Shown in pieces: positions 31,988 through 45,600 of a DNA stretch of 64,000 nucleotides (position 1 is the first letter of the stretch; each line of letters opens with the position of its first letter). A program made the translations under genes and the position numbers. Origin of the DNA: Taxillus chinensis (Eukaryota; Streptophyta; Magnoliopsida; Santalales; Loranthaceae); the NCBI GenBank assembly GCA_023512835.1, contig CM042088.1:39908164-39972163 (forward strand), in the 5' to 3' direction. Under the pieces are notes generated by a model that was given only the letters and a program-made list of their open reading frames with translations, was not told the origin of the DNA and ran no database searches.

Positions 31988-32648
31988 GTGCTACATACAA
32001 CCAGCGTTGCGGTATCTTTCGCATCCCCGGCTGATGTGGAGTAAGTCATCTCAGCATTTTTTTCCACGATTCAGAGCGCTTCCAAATCATCGCTCGAGCC
32101 CCTGCTCGAGGCGTACTCGAGTCTCACCTCGAGCAGAGATTCGAGCATGAGCCAGAGCATATCTGCTTGAGGCGCAGCTCGAGCAAATATGCTTGAGCCC
32201 CTGCTCAAGGCGTGCTCGAGCCTCGCCTTGAGCAGGCATCAATTCTCTCTCTTAAGGCTAAATTTACGGGTTTTTGGGTTCTGTCGACTGTAATTTCCGA
32301 CGAAAACTTTAAATGGCCATAACTTTGCGTACGGTGGTCCAATTTAGACCCATTTTTTTATTTGTAGATATTGACGAGAGGTACGCGGCCAAAATCCCAA
32401 AGTGGATTTTTCGCTCTTGGATTTCCAAAAAAAGCTCTTTATTGCCTCTAAATCAGATTTTATATCATATTTCTACCTCCTCCAGTTCAAATTCACGGCT
32501 CGAGTCTCCTCGCTCCCTCCTCTGCTCTCTTTCTCTTTATCTCAGTCTTTGTGCATTGCGCGTTAAGTTTTAAGTGTTTTTGCTGAGCTGGAATGGGCCA
32601 CGTCAGCCGGGTGCACGACGAGAACACAACGCCGGTTGCAAATAGCAT
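31988..32648. mobile_element. TIR element, copy 2 (same family)
   Basis: Same architecture as the element about 320 bases to its left: end GTGCTACATACAACCAGCG, reverse complement of the right end ATGCTATTTGCAACCGGCG, an inner CTCGAG-rich array (32095-32230), and the shared block with CGGGTTTTTGGGTTCTGTCG and CATAACTTTGCGTAC. The two copies differ widely in the array but agree in order and orientation. It is non-coding or only remnant-coding. Confidence 0.6.
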
Positions 32649-33428
32649 TTTTGATATATAAATGGCTCCATGCATGCTGAGACCATCACAACCATAACAT
32701 ATGGGGAGCAGCCACTAGAATAAGGTAGGAGATTGAAGAAACAAAGCTGTCTCTGGAGAAGAATCTCGTCAGTCAGAACTTTCGGACAAAAAATAGATCC
32801 ATTATCATAGGTATTTTCAAACAAAACCATATAAGAAGGTCTAATTCCAAGCTTGGCAAGGAGGTAGCTTTAACAGAACCAAACGTTTCACCCTTCCCAC
32901 TGCTGGGTCATCCTTCTTTTCCTCATAAAAAGGAAAGCAGCTGGAGTGAAACCTAAAGCAACAGCTGCAGCTGGAGGGGCATTATGAGGCTAATGAGATA
33001 AATCTATTGTAGTCGTATAGGATACTTCTCCTTAGAAGTAGATAAATAAAATGACATGTCACAAGATTTTTACCCTGCAGACTTTTTGCCCGTGCAAGTT
33101 TATACTTTGCATATGATCTATGCTAAAAGATTTGTTAAAAAAATTGCTACCTAATTGCCCTGGTTAAACTACATTTGCTTTATTTTTTTCTTCTTGCAAT
33201 CTTCATGTTTTGATGGTGATTTTGTTCAATTTTTGATACTGTGCCTAGAATTTATGATTTTATAAATTAAATGTGCTTAAAAACAATAATGTTGTCTATT
33301 ATGGTAGCATTTTATGTATTACTCATTTCATCTTGAATACAGATCATTTAAACCCTTGAGATAATGCAAATAACAGGACTAATGACTTGTGAAGTCATGG
33401 GTGTTATTAAAAAGCACCCATAGGTTCA

Positions 33429-33794
33429 TGTGAGGGCCACTCCCAATGAGGGAGTCAAGAAGCAACGGCTGCAGGCCTTCTTCCAACCTGGTGTGCTGCA
33501 GCTTCTTCAACTTCGGTGGGCAGCTTGGTCTTGGACGACAGCAGCCATGGTGGACAAGAGCTGAAAATTAGTCTATATATATGATATAAAACGGAATTAG
33601 TAACTCATGTCTTATTGTGAGACAATAAGAGAGAAGAAAGAGAGAAAACTGTGTATATTATCCTCTGGCGACTTGCCGGAGAGGAATAGTAAATCCGGCC
33701 CCCTTATCCCGTGGACGTAGGCACCTTGCCGAACCACGTTAAATCCTCTTGTTTCCTTAGATTTTTGCATGCGTGTGTGTTTACGATCCCAACA
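33429..33794. mobile_element. Solo LTR, Ty1/copia-type, with 5-bp target duplication
   Basis: Begins TGTGAGGGCC and ends GATCCCAACA (TG..CA), and is flanked by identical GTTCA at 33424-33428 and 33795-33799. It contains a TATATATATGATATA promoter-like stretch near 33571-33590 and the CCGTGGACGTAGGC ... CCGAACCACGTTAAAT block seen near the 3' end of many plant copia LTRs. There is no second LTR or internal region, so it is a solo LTR left by recombination. The intact TSD suggests moderate age. Confidence 0.85.
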
Positions 33795-33799
33795 GTTCA

Positions 33800-34798
33800 C
33801 AACTTAATGTGTGGTGTTATTGAAAAGTAAATATATGACCTCAAATAAATTTACTAGCTGTTTATAACCTTATTAGGGTCGAACTTTAAACAAAAAATAA
33901 AACAAATTAATGACGCAAAAGTGCCAAATAACAAAATTTATATTTCTTTACACAAAAAATCACCATAGATTGGAAAAGTGAGTTGGTGGTAACTTGAGAT
34001 AATAACTAATGCATTTATATTCTTATTTTGCAGATCTGTCATTTGCTAGCTTAAATATGACATTGTGTCTTCGACTATTAAACAGTCACGGCTTAAACCC
34101 TATTAAACAGTCACGGCTTGAACCCGGTGTAACATATTCATCTCATGCCATGCAAAGTGCCCAAGCCTACAAAAAAAGAATTTAAGTTGTAAAGCCAAAA
34201 TGGGTGAAAATGTGAAACAAGTGATGACATAAGTTTGCAAGCAGGCTTTGATATGCAAACACCACTTATGGCACTGATCATTGTTGTGGGGTAGACAATA
34301 TCCCAAAGCTCCGTGCCTATGAGAAATGGTCATTCATTATATGTAATATAATAGCTTAAGTGTTGTGTTAATGTTTCTGTTGGTGGACTAAAGTACATGG
34401 CCAAAATATATATAGTAACATGGTATTATTTTCCTTCCAAGGGTGCAGCCTTAAACAGCACTAGAGGTTAAGGACTAGTAATAGCTAGCCGGATCATTTA
34501 GACTTTGTATTGTTACACAGTAGACTCTAGTAGCTAGCCGGATCGTTGAAAAAGGGGTGAGATTTGTTGGCTCCCATAGATTTCATGTGGCATTTTGCCG
34601 ACTACAAAAGCTAGCTGCTGCTAAAGTTAAGTAGATCGAGGATTGAGGGTTTGGAACGCGTCAAAGGTGAGAACCACAACAAAAGGAGTCACACGCTCAG
34701 TGTCGTAATCTTCAATGAAGATGAAGGCAAAGTTTGGAAGGGTGAGTTTTGTTGATACGAAATAGTATTAATATAATTGTAAAGACTTATGTTCCAAA
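33800..34798. other. Intergenic DNA between solo LTR and tRNA gene
   Basis: No protein gene is supported. A short direct repeat (TTAAACAGTCACGGCTT, twice within 34078-34120) and a repeated TAGCTAGCCGGATC word (34485 and 34531) are the only notable structures. Confidence 0.4.
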
Positions 34799-34870
34799 TC
34801 CGTTGTAGTCTAGTTGGTTAGGATACTCGGCTCTCACCCGAGCGACCCGGGTTCAAGTCCCGGCAACGGA
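34799..34870 (+). tRNA. tRNA-Glu (anticodon CUC)
   Basis: A 72-base gene with a complete cloverleaf: acceptor arms TCCGTTG/CAACGGA pair perfectly, anticodon arm CTCGG-CTCTCAC-CCGAG with anticodon CTC at 34833-34835, and T arm with GGTTCAAGTCC containing the B box. CCA is not encoded, as expected for a nuclear gene. A CAA word just upstream (within GTTCCAAAT) fits the usual plant pol III start context. No intron. It lies alone between MED16 and CPL1 on the opposite strand. Confidence 0.97.
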
Positions 34871-34874
34871 ATGG

Positions 34875-34879
34875 TTTTT
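34875..34879 (+). terminator. Pol III terminator of tRNA-Glu
   Basis: A TTTTT run starting five bases after the mature tRNA end, the standard RNA polymerase III stop signal. Confidence 0.85.
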
Positions 34880-36442
34880 CAATTTGAAACTTTTATGTTG
34901 ACTTTCCTATAATAATGTTCGTTCATTTGAAAATTTTACAGGGTTCACACTGCTTTGAACACTAGAGGCAAGTTGACATTTATTATATGTTTTTAAAATA
35001 TTTGAAAAATTACGGCCTAGGATTTTAAGAGATACTTTTCGATTTATTTTACTTCTAAAATCTAAATGGGGTGGGGTTATATATCCGATCCAATTATCCG
35101 ATATATATATATATATATAAATCAATACTTGACTTTAAATATATATTATCAAACATATAATAATAAATTTATTTTCGAATACATTTAAAACATAAAAATA
35201 ATATATTGTAATAATTATTTTTAATCTAATTAATAATATATATTAATTATATTAATGATTTGAGCAAATAAATTATTAGTGATTTTTTTTTAAATAACTC
35301 AGAATTTATTTATTTATTTATGGGCTGACCGATGAGGATTTCTGAATACAGATTATTAAGAGTATTTCCAACCTAACTATAGCAAAATATAACTAAATTT
35401 ATTCTAAATCATTAGTAAAAATAAAAATAAAAAATAAATATAACTCTTTCTTTTATTTTAGCTAACTCTGTCATATCTTCGCTCCCGTCCACCTGCATTC
35501 CCCGTCGAACGCCCTCTCTCCTCTCTCCTCACCCTACTAGTCACTAGATTTTAATATTATTTATTATCTAATTAACATAATAAATATATTAATTATATTT
35601 TTAACTTTTATTTATTTATTTATTCATAACTTATTTATTTCTTTCTTCAAAAAATAACACTATCAGGTACTTAAATACCCGATTACCCACCATCAGAATA
35701 CCAGGGGAGGCGGCATGGATCATGTTTCCGAATAGTACCCGCAACGGATGAAGTCATATATACCCAGACATGTAGCAAGGGACGGGTATGAAAATGGGTA
35801 TGGTGATACTCACTCATGACTCAACCCACAGCCATCCGGAATCCCAAGTCAGTTTTTTTTTTTGCCCCCCTCCTCGTTTGTTAAATTCCACGAAAACAAA
35901 GACTGGTTGCCAGACCCAGCAGAAAAAAACCAAGGGCGCAAGAGCTCTCTCTCATAACCCAGCATGACTTTACAAACTCAACACGTTCCTCATCTTTCAA
36001 CCCAACTATCAAGTAACAAATATGGGGGAAAGGGGGGCTACGGGGCTAAATGGAGCAGAAGCATATAACCCAAACTTGCTTCGGCTCCAATAAACATGGG
36101 AATCCCATAACATTAATAGGAAGCAAGATCTCGGAAAGAGCTTGTCAAGGATGGCAAATGAATTGATACCCCCCCGAGAACCTCAAAGGATCTATGACCC
36201 TAGAGATTGGAGTCACTTGTTATACCCGTCCTTCCCTCCTGCTTCTTGGCAACTGATATTGAGCCTGTGATTTTAGCCCGTCACAGGGCAGTTTTTGTGG
36301 GCTTTAACCTGTTAAAGAATGCTACACCGATTGGCATGTAGAAGGCGTGAACAGAAGCTCTACCTCCAGCTAAGTGTGATCCGAGAGCCAAAGCTGCAAC
36401 CACCATTTGATATTTTGATGGGCAAAGTGTGTTAAGAGTTTC
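34880..36442. other. Intergenic DNA downstream of CPL1
   Basis: AT-rich with a TA run near 35101-35119. The word GAGTATTTCCAACCTAACTATAGC at about 35360 looks like one end of a MITE related to the type at 731-1106; a matching end was not found. The right part (about 36200-36442) should contain the CPL1 3' untranslated region. Confidence 0.35.
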
Positions 36443-39400
36443 TCAGGGCACGGGAGAAGCATTTTTTGAATATCTGGCAGAAGAAGGCATCCGCTGCAGA
36501 AATCGTGGAAACTCCGGCTTAAAACGCTTGTTTGACATCCCTTGCAATGACCTGATCCACGTTTTCAATACCCACGATATGAAAATAGCTACTTCAGAAA
36601 ACAAGAAAGCAGGGAAAATTAGCCATCTATAGGTGGCATAAAGAAAGGTAGAAACATTTTCCAAGTTCATAAGTGATCGAAACAAAAATAAAATATAAAT
36701 GATCTATTAGTCAAAGACGAAAGCTGAACGTTTGACATATTTTTCACCCCGTTCAAAATTCCCTTCCCTGATTTCCTTTTTCTTTTTCAAGCAATATCAA
36801 AAATAACTTAATATTCCATTCATATCACTGCTAAGGATTATCACATATTCTACTAAATACTAACTGTAACATCGGAAGTTGTGAAATGCCCACAATCAAT
36901 TAGTTTTGGATGAAAATCTAAGGATTTTAACATCGTATTAAAATAAATTATGTACCCCGCTTCAACCACATGCCACCTGTTTTTCATGTTATCTAATATT
37001 GTTCATGTGTTAGACTCAAAAATAAGTCACACACAAGGGAGCGTGTTGAGAAATAAAATTTCATGAGAATTGTCAAAACCTTACAATTAATTAATAAGAT
37101 ACCCTTACCCACAATCAATTGATTTTAGAATGAAAGCTTATGAACTTTAAAACTGATCACTCCAAAGATTTGACAATATTTAGAGTATTCAAGTTTAAAT
37201 GATAACACCATCTACTCCCGGCATGATCAACATTATCGAAGTGGGTGAGACACTCACCTAGGGGAGCCCTGATGTTTCTGCGAATATTGACCAAGTGTAG
37301 ATTTCAAATTTCCAAGAGCCTTTTCAGCAGCCTATCGAAAAGCAAACATCCAAATGCTCAAAAAGAAAACTCATTTTTTAGTGTGTGTGTGTGTGTGTGG
37401 GTGGGGGGCAGGGGAGGGGGTTGAGAATTTCTTCTAATTTGAAGTAGCTGTTTATAAGCATTCAAGTGTTTGGAAAATAAAAGGAGCTTATAAATGAATT
37501 TACAAAAACCAAAGCCTCTAAAAAAGGCAAGTAAATCTAGATAGACATACAAACATAATTGTGAGATGTGTTTTCAATAAATACAATTTATTTATCTATA
37601 AATTAGTGCATCTAAATACTAAGGTATTATTAAATTAAAGCATCTCTATGAACTGTTTATAAATGAAAATTAGATCCCCTTAACACCCTCTGATTAAATG
37701 AGAAAAAATATAAATAAAATAATAACAGGAAAAACATTAGAAGAAACTGGCACACCAAATACCTGTGTCTTCGCCTCATCCCATGTTAACCCCACTCCCT
37801 TCCCCAGGACTTGCCCATCTATCTCAACCTGAAATATTGCAAACATGATAAAAAAATCATTTCAGTACATTTTAGACCTAGAGAACATCTCACTTACACT
37901 CACAAAATTTAACGTGGGAAAACTAAAAAGAACATAAAATAATCTTAGGCATCTCACTCAACCATACGGTTTGAGCATTTGGGTCTCTTTCCATAACATA
38001 CAAGCATGAGTTTTTAGGAAAGTGCAAACCTGTGCATATACTTCATCCTTTTGAACGGTGGAATTTGAAGGTCCAGGGGGCTGGGCTTCAAAAGAAATGC
38101 TAAGACCCTCCACCAAGCACTGAGACAATATTAAGAACACTAAATACAAGCTAAAAAATAAAAAATCAGAAACTGAAACAATACAAGCTAAACTGAATAT
38201 TAAACGACAAGAAAGATTTTTTTATTTTAAAAACTTACTAAATCTTTGAGAGCAGAAACTGAGCCCATTGATCGCTTAGAACTCTCCAGCCTTGGGTCCA
38301 TAAGCCTGGATGACTCTGATGCAGTCGAGAATGATACAGACTCCTCCTTGGGTAACGGCATATTCCCAAAAGAATTTATATCACTAGACAATCCGTTTTC
38401 TAATTCACTAAATGATCTACTCAGATCTCCATCAATGGAACTTGAGTCATGGTTAGAATTTGACAAATATTTATCTGCAAAAGAATTACCAATATTGTAA
38501 GAATTCAAAATCACCCAAAGACTACTAAAGGAGAACAAAAGCAATGAACTAAAAAAGAACTGATATAGATGAAGAGACAATGCCAGGCAAGGAAGATTTA
38601 GACTAGCTTAGAAATTTATAAGCAATAACACGACTATTTAGCATGCTTCAAATTGGTTATTGCCTTGAGTTTGCATACTGACCTATTAATTTGTCAGTAA
38701 ATCCAAAGTCAGACGTTAATCATATAACATTTCATATACAGTAATTTTTATCAAATATTATATCTGCAAATAAAGAAAAATAGGTTTTAAGGTCAAATAT
38801 GTTGGATATGGGTTAAAGTGTAAAAGGTCTTCATATAAATTGATGATAATGGGGCAGGGGGATAGTTCCAGTGTGTTCTAAATAGCTCCACAAGTGCAGT
38901 TAGAGCACTTCTGATTTCCAAAATTTCGCAAAGCAAAACAACTTGCAGCTCCAAGTCAAGAGATATTTAAGAAAAATGTATGCCACAGATCTGCAAATCA
39001 AGAGATATTTAAGAAAAATGTATGCCCACAGATCCCATTTGAAAATATCTGAATATCACAGAATCAAATTAACTATGCGTCAATGAATGATAGAACAGCG
39101 AACGAATACTACAACAAGATGCTTAAATGATTAATATTAGTGCCAACTACATTTCCGCAAGTGCATCTCCATAAGGCAGAATTTGAATTGAAGACAAACA
39201 CAAGCTGAAGCCACATAGACCATGAACAATGAGTTAATGACAGAACTGCATGTACCGTATGCTGATATGAAAAAGAACTTACAAGCCAAATTTTTTAGAG
39301 ACACCTCTGCAGCATGACGTTGTGCTTCCCTTCTAGTTCTACCAATTCCTTCCCCTATTTTCTCCCCTGCAAACCATACCTAAAAACAGAAGTAAAAGAA

Positions 39401-39623
39401 TGAAGCGTCAGCCATAAACAATTATTGAAATTATAAAGTTAAAAAACACATCGTCAAAAGTAATATGAAATTTACCACATATAAATGGATGATATATGTA
39501 TCATAAATAAAAGGTGAAGTTAGGTGCAGTCCAGTAACATCGGAACTTGTTATATTTTTATAAACTGCAGGCTTAAATTGCAATAACCTGTGCTTTTCAT
39601 TATCCACACAGACATAATACCTG

Positions 39624-39684
<61 letters not shown>

Positions 39685-42600
39685 ATAAAAAGCTTCATTT
39701 GATCAGGCTTTGTAGCCCTACAAGAAAATGCAATTAAAACAAAACAAATGGTGACTCATGAAATTATCCTTTCATATTCTGAAACTTTTTTCTTTTTCTT
39801 TTTTCCCATTGCTCTGATTTATGTCTGCATGTGCATGAACATTTCTACCTAATAACATAGAAGCTAAACTAATTTCGCTTGGATAAAAATGCAGTTAACA
39901 GTTATCCTTTTATCGACTAAGAATGGCCCATTTTTCCAAGTGAGAAACATGCAAGACATAAACAACTCAGATGCTTAAATAAGGGAACACAATACACATA
40001 GTTCTACATCACATGGACACGTACTGATTTATGATTCAAAAGCATAGTTATTTTTTCCAAAGGAGAAAATAATCCAAGTCACAAATTTTAGTTTTTCTAT
40101 GGCGGTGCTAGCTAAATTCTCAGATACTAAAAATGCTGCAGAACATATAAGCTTGCAAATCAAAAAGTTTTACAACCTCAATGGAGAACTGTAGTTCATA
40201 ACTAGAAACCAGTGTCGGCCTGTACTCCACCTACAAGTATTACAGGAAAATAATTAACATAGAAAAAACCAATATATCAAATTTAGACAGATAGGATGAG
40301 ATTAAATAGGTCTCTCATTTCACTGGTATAATAGAAACTTGATTTCCATACCTTAGTGCCACACTTCATTGCGATTCCCCGCAAAACTCCAGCCGGAGCA
40401 TCTGCATTTGAAAATCCTCGTCCAGAATTGAAGTCAATATCCCTATAGTTGGAGGCAGATCGATTTAAAGGAGCAACCTCACCTATTAAAAACAACCACC
40501 ATCATTAGAATACATTTAACGTACTACTGTATGCACACTATAGATAGTCTAGATGAAGATGGGGGTGGCAAGTGGGGACCTGGGTCCCCCCAATAAAAAA
40601 TAAATCTTGAGAACCCCTCCTATATAAACACGTATCCTGATTCTCCATTGATAACACATGGACTGCAGCCCCACATTCACATTTATTAAAGAGTACTTGT
40701 TATTTTTCCTTACCCAACCTAAAAGCAATGAGATGAGATGAGAATGGCAACTTGCACATTAGAATTTTCCAAAATAATATTACAACTTTCCATAATATAC
40801 CTTAACATTCATGACTTGAAGTTATCGAAATTCTAATGTAAAGTTTTGCAAAATTGGTTACTTTTTCCCAATCCATAAAGTTACTAATTATATTCTTCTA
40901 TTTGATATTTTACATAGCTTCACAGTTTCAACATAATTATTAAATCCAAAGATGGATCCAAGATTCATAGACTAAAATGAACATTTGAATACAACTTCAT
41001 GTTAATTTTCATATAAGTCAATTTAGACACAGAAATGAATTAATAAACATTTTACACAAAAAGACGGGAAATTAAACAGTTAAATTAATGCTAGATTCAT
41101 TTTATAATTTAAAAGTCACTGTGCAAAATTAAAAATAAGTAAGATTTAATGGTGATAACTTGCCTTTCAGTCTGAATTCCATATGGGGGAGGAGCTTTCT
41201 ATTATTGAGGTCTCAATGAACTCGACATATGGGCCAAATATTTGGCTTTTTTTTTTTTAATAAGTGTTTAAAAGGTTTAAGACTTTGCATGGTCAGCCCC
41301 TCCTTACATTAATTCCTAGCTCTAGCCGCTCCTACGTGTATCATCAATAATTAGAACTATTAAAATTGATTGTTGCTTAATTGGACTTAAGAACAGAATT
41401 TTAAATTCTTAATAGTGTATGTTTACATTGATTGAGAGAAAGAGGAAGAAAAATATTTTTCTTGTCCCCATGGAATTTCAATATGTTGCCAATTTAATGT
41501 TAGTCTTTCCCACTCTAACAGTACATCAGACGATAAATTTGTTGAGATATATAATCTCACATCGAGAATTGTCAAACTCTATAATTAATTAATAAGATCT
41601 TGTGGTAAATCATTCACGGCCAATTGATTTTGGAGTGTCATTTTACCGGATGGAATCAGTCGATTAATACAGTTAAATGGAAAGTGAATCTTTTACCAGT
41701 TCTTTTAAGTGGACAAAGAAAAAATTGAAAGGTGAACTATTTCTTCGAGCTATACAATAAAGGTGGAATGGAATCATAGCAGCCATGAAAGACCTACCTC
41801 ATAGTCAATTCACCATCAAATTGCTATCCTTGAATTCCAAAAAAAAAAAAAAAAGATTTGCATTGTCTTCATTCACATGTTTAGCACATGACACAGTTTG
41901 AGACTTGTGTTTAATTTCAGTTTTGATATGGGAAGACCATACTTGAAACAACAGTCAAAAATGGGCTAACACCTGTGTTGTTGTTGTTGACAAGCAACTG
42001 CTTTATTTTTTTCTTTTTTGCTAAGTTACCAAAAAATAATTAATTCTCATTGGAATAACAAAGAAACCACTAGATTTATTTTCTTTTTAAAAAAATTCCA
42101 AGCATAAACTGATTCCTCTTTTTCTCTTGCAAATAGTTGCAAATTCCATTTTAATAATTATAAATATTTAAGTTCAAAAAATGATTGTGTGGCATTTAGC
42201 TAGGGCCTTTTCCTTTCATGTCCATTTAGAGGCGAAGAGCTATATCATTTACATGTAATGAATATTTCAAGATGATTTTTTTACAGAACCATGAATCTAT
42301 CATGGTAATGGAAAAAATTATTACTAAAGTCCTTGCTAATCAGTTAAAAACTGTTTTGGGAAAACTAATTTCTCCCGCTTAGAATGCCTTTGTGTCTGGC
42401 CAGCAAATATTAGATTCGGTTCTCATCGCAAACGTGTGTCTTGATAGTCACATTAAGGCTGATCTTCCGAGAGTGTTGTGTAAGATGAACTTTGAGAAGG
42501 CTTATGATCATGCTCATTGGGGGTTTTTCCTTTATGTTCTTAAGCGTTGTGGTTTCTCGGCCAAATGGCGGCGCTGGATCTTTTTTTGTATCTCCACTCA

Positions 42601-45600
42601 ATGATTTTCGGTTCTCGTTATTGGCAACTCCTGTGGTTTCATCTCGAGCTTCTGAGATCTCCAACAAGGGAACCCATTGTCGTCTATGTTGTTTGTCCTT
42701 GTTATGAAGGCTTTCAGTCGCATGGTGGGCAAGGCTTCTTTGGCTGGGCTTCTTTCTGGTTTCTCAGTTGGCAATCCGGGCAGGGGTTTACTTGCAGTTT
42801 CACATCTTTTGTTTGCTGATACCCTTGTGTTTGCGAGATGGCTCAGGAGAATATTTTTCATTTGTAGTTCATCCTTTTTGGTTTGAGGCTACGTAAGGGT
42901 TGCGAATTAATCTTAGTAAATCCGTTTTGATTTCAGTTAGCGATGTGCCTTATTTGTGGGAGCTAGCTAATATTTTAGAGTGCCAGTCTGGGCAGCTTCC
43001 ACTCTTGTATTTGGGTCGTCCATTGAGGGCATCTTTTAAAGCCACTATTGAACAAATGGGAGCCGACTATTGAACAGATGGAGCGTCGTTTGGCCAAGTA
43101 AAAGCGCATTTAACTCTTCATGGGAGGTCGGCTCACTTTACTTAAGAGCACCCTCTCCAATTTACCGACATACTATCTTTCTTTGTTTTCTCTTCCTGCA
43201 ACTGTGGCTTCTCGCCTAAAGCAGATCCAAAGGAATTTTCTTTGGGGATTTGAGGTGGGCTTACCAAAGGTTCATTTGGTTAACTAGGAGAGTGTGTGCC
43301 ACTCTCTTTCTCATGGTAGCCTAGCCCTTAAGAAATTATGCCACTTTAATGCTTCTCTTCCTTGAAAATAGTTATGGCGCAGTTTGGAGAGAAGCGGGGG
43401 GCTCTGTGACGGGAGGTTATTGCGGTCAAGTATGGGATTGTCGGTGGGGGTTGAATCTCCTTAATGCCTCGCGGTCCTCATGGCACAGAGTTGTGAAAAT
43501 TTATCCGCGTGGGGTGAAACTTTTTCTCATGGTTTGTGGAGTTTGAGTTCGGGGATGGTGCTTCTATCTATTTCTAGCATGATGTGTGGTGCGGTGATTC
43601 TCTCTTGAAGCTTTTATATCCCGAGCTGTATCAGCTTGCGTGCTCTCCTGATGCTTTCATGGTACATGTTCATTGTCTTCGAGGTACTTCCATGCAGTGG
43701 GAAGTGTTATTTTCGCACGCTCGCAGGATTGAGAGTTGAAGGCCTTCTCCTCTTTTTTTGATATGTTGTATTCAGTTCCTTCGGCGCAGTTTGCCGCGGA
43801 TAGGTTGTGTTGGTGTCCCAATCGGGAGCGAAGGTATCAAGTTCAAAATTTTTACTCCATTTTCACACCATCCCAAACTGTAAGTTTTCCATGGCAAAGT
43901 GTCTAGCAAACGCGGGTGCCCTCCAGGTAGCTTTCTTCATTTGGATAGCGATCATGGAAAAGATTCTAATTGTTGATCATTTGCGGCACAGGGGCTTCGT
44001 TCTTGTAAGTCGGTGTTACATGTGTAAGGCTTCGATGGAATCCGTGAATCATCTTTTCTTTCATTGTCTGTATGCTAGAGGGCTATGGGATATGGTCATG
44101 GGCCCATCCAACCTCTAGTGGATGATGCCTTTGTCTCTTCGCGCATTGTTTGCGTGTTGGCTTAAGAGTGTAGGGCAACATTCAGAGATATGGCGGGCTG
44201 CCCCTCATTGCCTCCTATGGAGTCTTTGGTGCGAGCGGAATGCATGTGTATTTGATGATCGGGAGAGGCCTATAGTCGAGCTTTCTTGTATGATTTTACG
44301 TTGTTTGGGGGATTAGATGTATGCTTTGGGCTGTCTCCGTTATTCTTCCCTTTGAAAGGTTATTAATGGATGTTCCTTTTGAGCTAGTTATTGTTCATTT
44401 ATTATAATTATACATTTCACATGCATTTCACGCGCTCTTTGTATACGATTTTCATCTAATAAAATTATTTTTACTTATAAAAATAATAATAATGGAAAAG
44501 CTACTATTATGAATCTCAAAGTTTCAACAAAAGGACAGCCATAAAAATTCCTATTGCCATGAAACCAAGTCTAAGTCAGATCTTACCTGAGAAAGAATTG
44601 GTAGAGGCTGTATGGCTTGACCTCAATCGATCATCTCTAGAAAGTGCCTGGAGATGGGCAATACAACACAAATTATGACCTTCGAAATGAAAATAAAGCT
44701 GTATTTCAGACAGAAAAAACCAATTACCTCTTTCGACGCTCTTTGATTATCTTGAAGAATTCTACCCGATGGATTCTCAGCAGCCCAGAAGGATGAAGGA
44801 GTGGGGTGGTGCTTTGAGATAAGCATTGGCTCTATATCTAAATGAAACTCTTTAGGTGCTGCTTGGTTCAGGTTTCTTGGACTCATCTCTTGCTCTGCAG
44901 GAAACCAGGGCCCACGAGATGGCACCTGTGGATTTGAAACTGGCATTGGAGGTCTAACTGGGAATGGGGGTTCACTCAATGATTGATCCCTTGTGTCTTG
45001 CCCATGCTGCAATATTAGAAGCCTTCGCCGTGTGTCAGGATCTAATTCAGATTCTGGTACCTCACCCTCCTCCCTAGCAGGAGAACTATGTAAAGTAGAT
45101 TCTGGAAGGCGAGAATGACCTAGTGGTTTACCTAAGGCAGGTGCTGGAGAAAACTGCTTATTGGGAAAAGGTAACATAGAACCTTGAGGAGTTGGCACTG
45201 GAAGAGGATTAGACAATGAAGCTCCGGCAAACTGGAGGGTAGATGAAAGCCTAGGATCTAAATTATTCAATGTTGACGAGACCACTGAAGAAGCCAAAAT
45301 TGCATCCTGAATCAACAATATAATAAGATATAAAAATCATAAATGCAATCATTAACAGTTTAAGTCTCTAGCTTATAAAATAAATAAAGATATCACTTGG
45401 CTTATCATCAACTCTGACAAGGATGAAGCAATGTAACTTACAAACACCAACAATATCACAACGAGTTACCTTTAGTCTCCTTTCAACCTCTACATCTGCC
45501 ATGGCATCAAAACAAAGCGGATCTTTATTTCCATTTGCAGTAGCACTGTCATCCTGAACAGAATTACATTGATAGGTGTGAAGACTTGTAAGACGAAGCC

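Larger units (their letters stand above)
40483..44586 (-). other. CPL1 intron 9, 4.1 kb, hosting mobile elements
   Basis: The longest CPL1 intron, separating the low-complexity linker from the first dsRNA-binding domain. It holds a possible DNA-transposon remnant (about 40560-41335), a dispersed repeat (about 41540) and a long antisense LINE fragment (about 42295-44495). The donor (GTAAGA) and acceptor (AATAG) remain intact and in phase. Confidence 0.8.
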
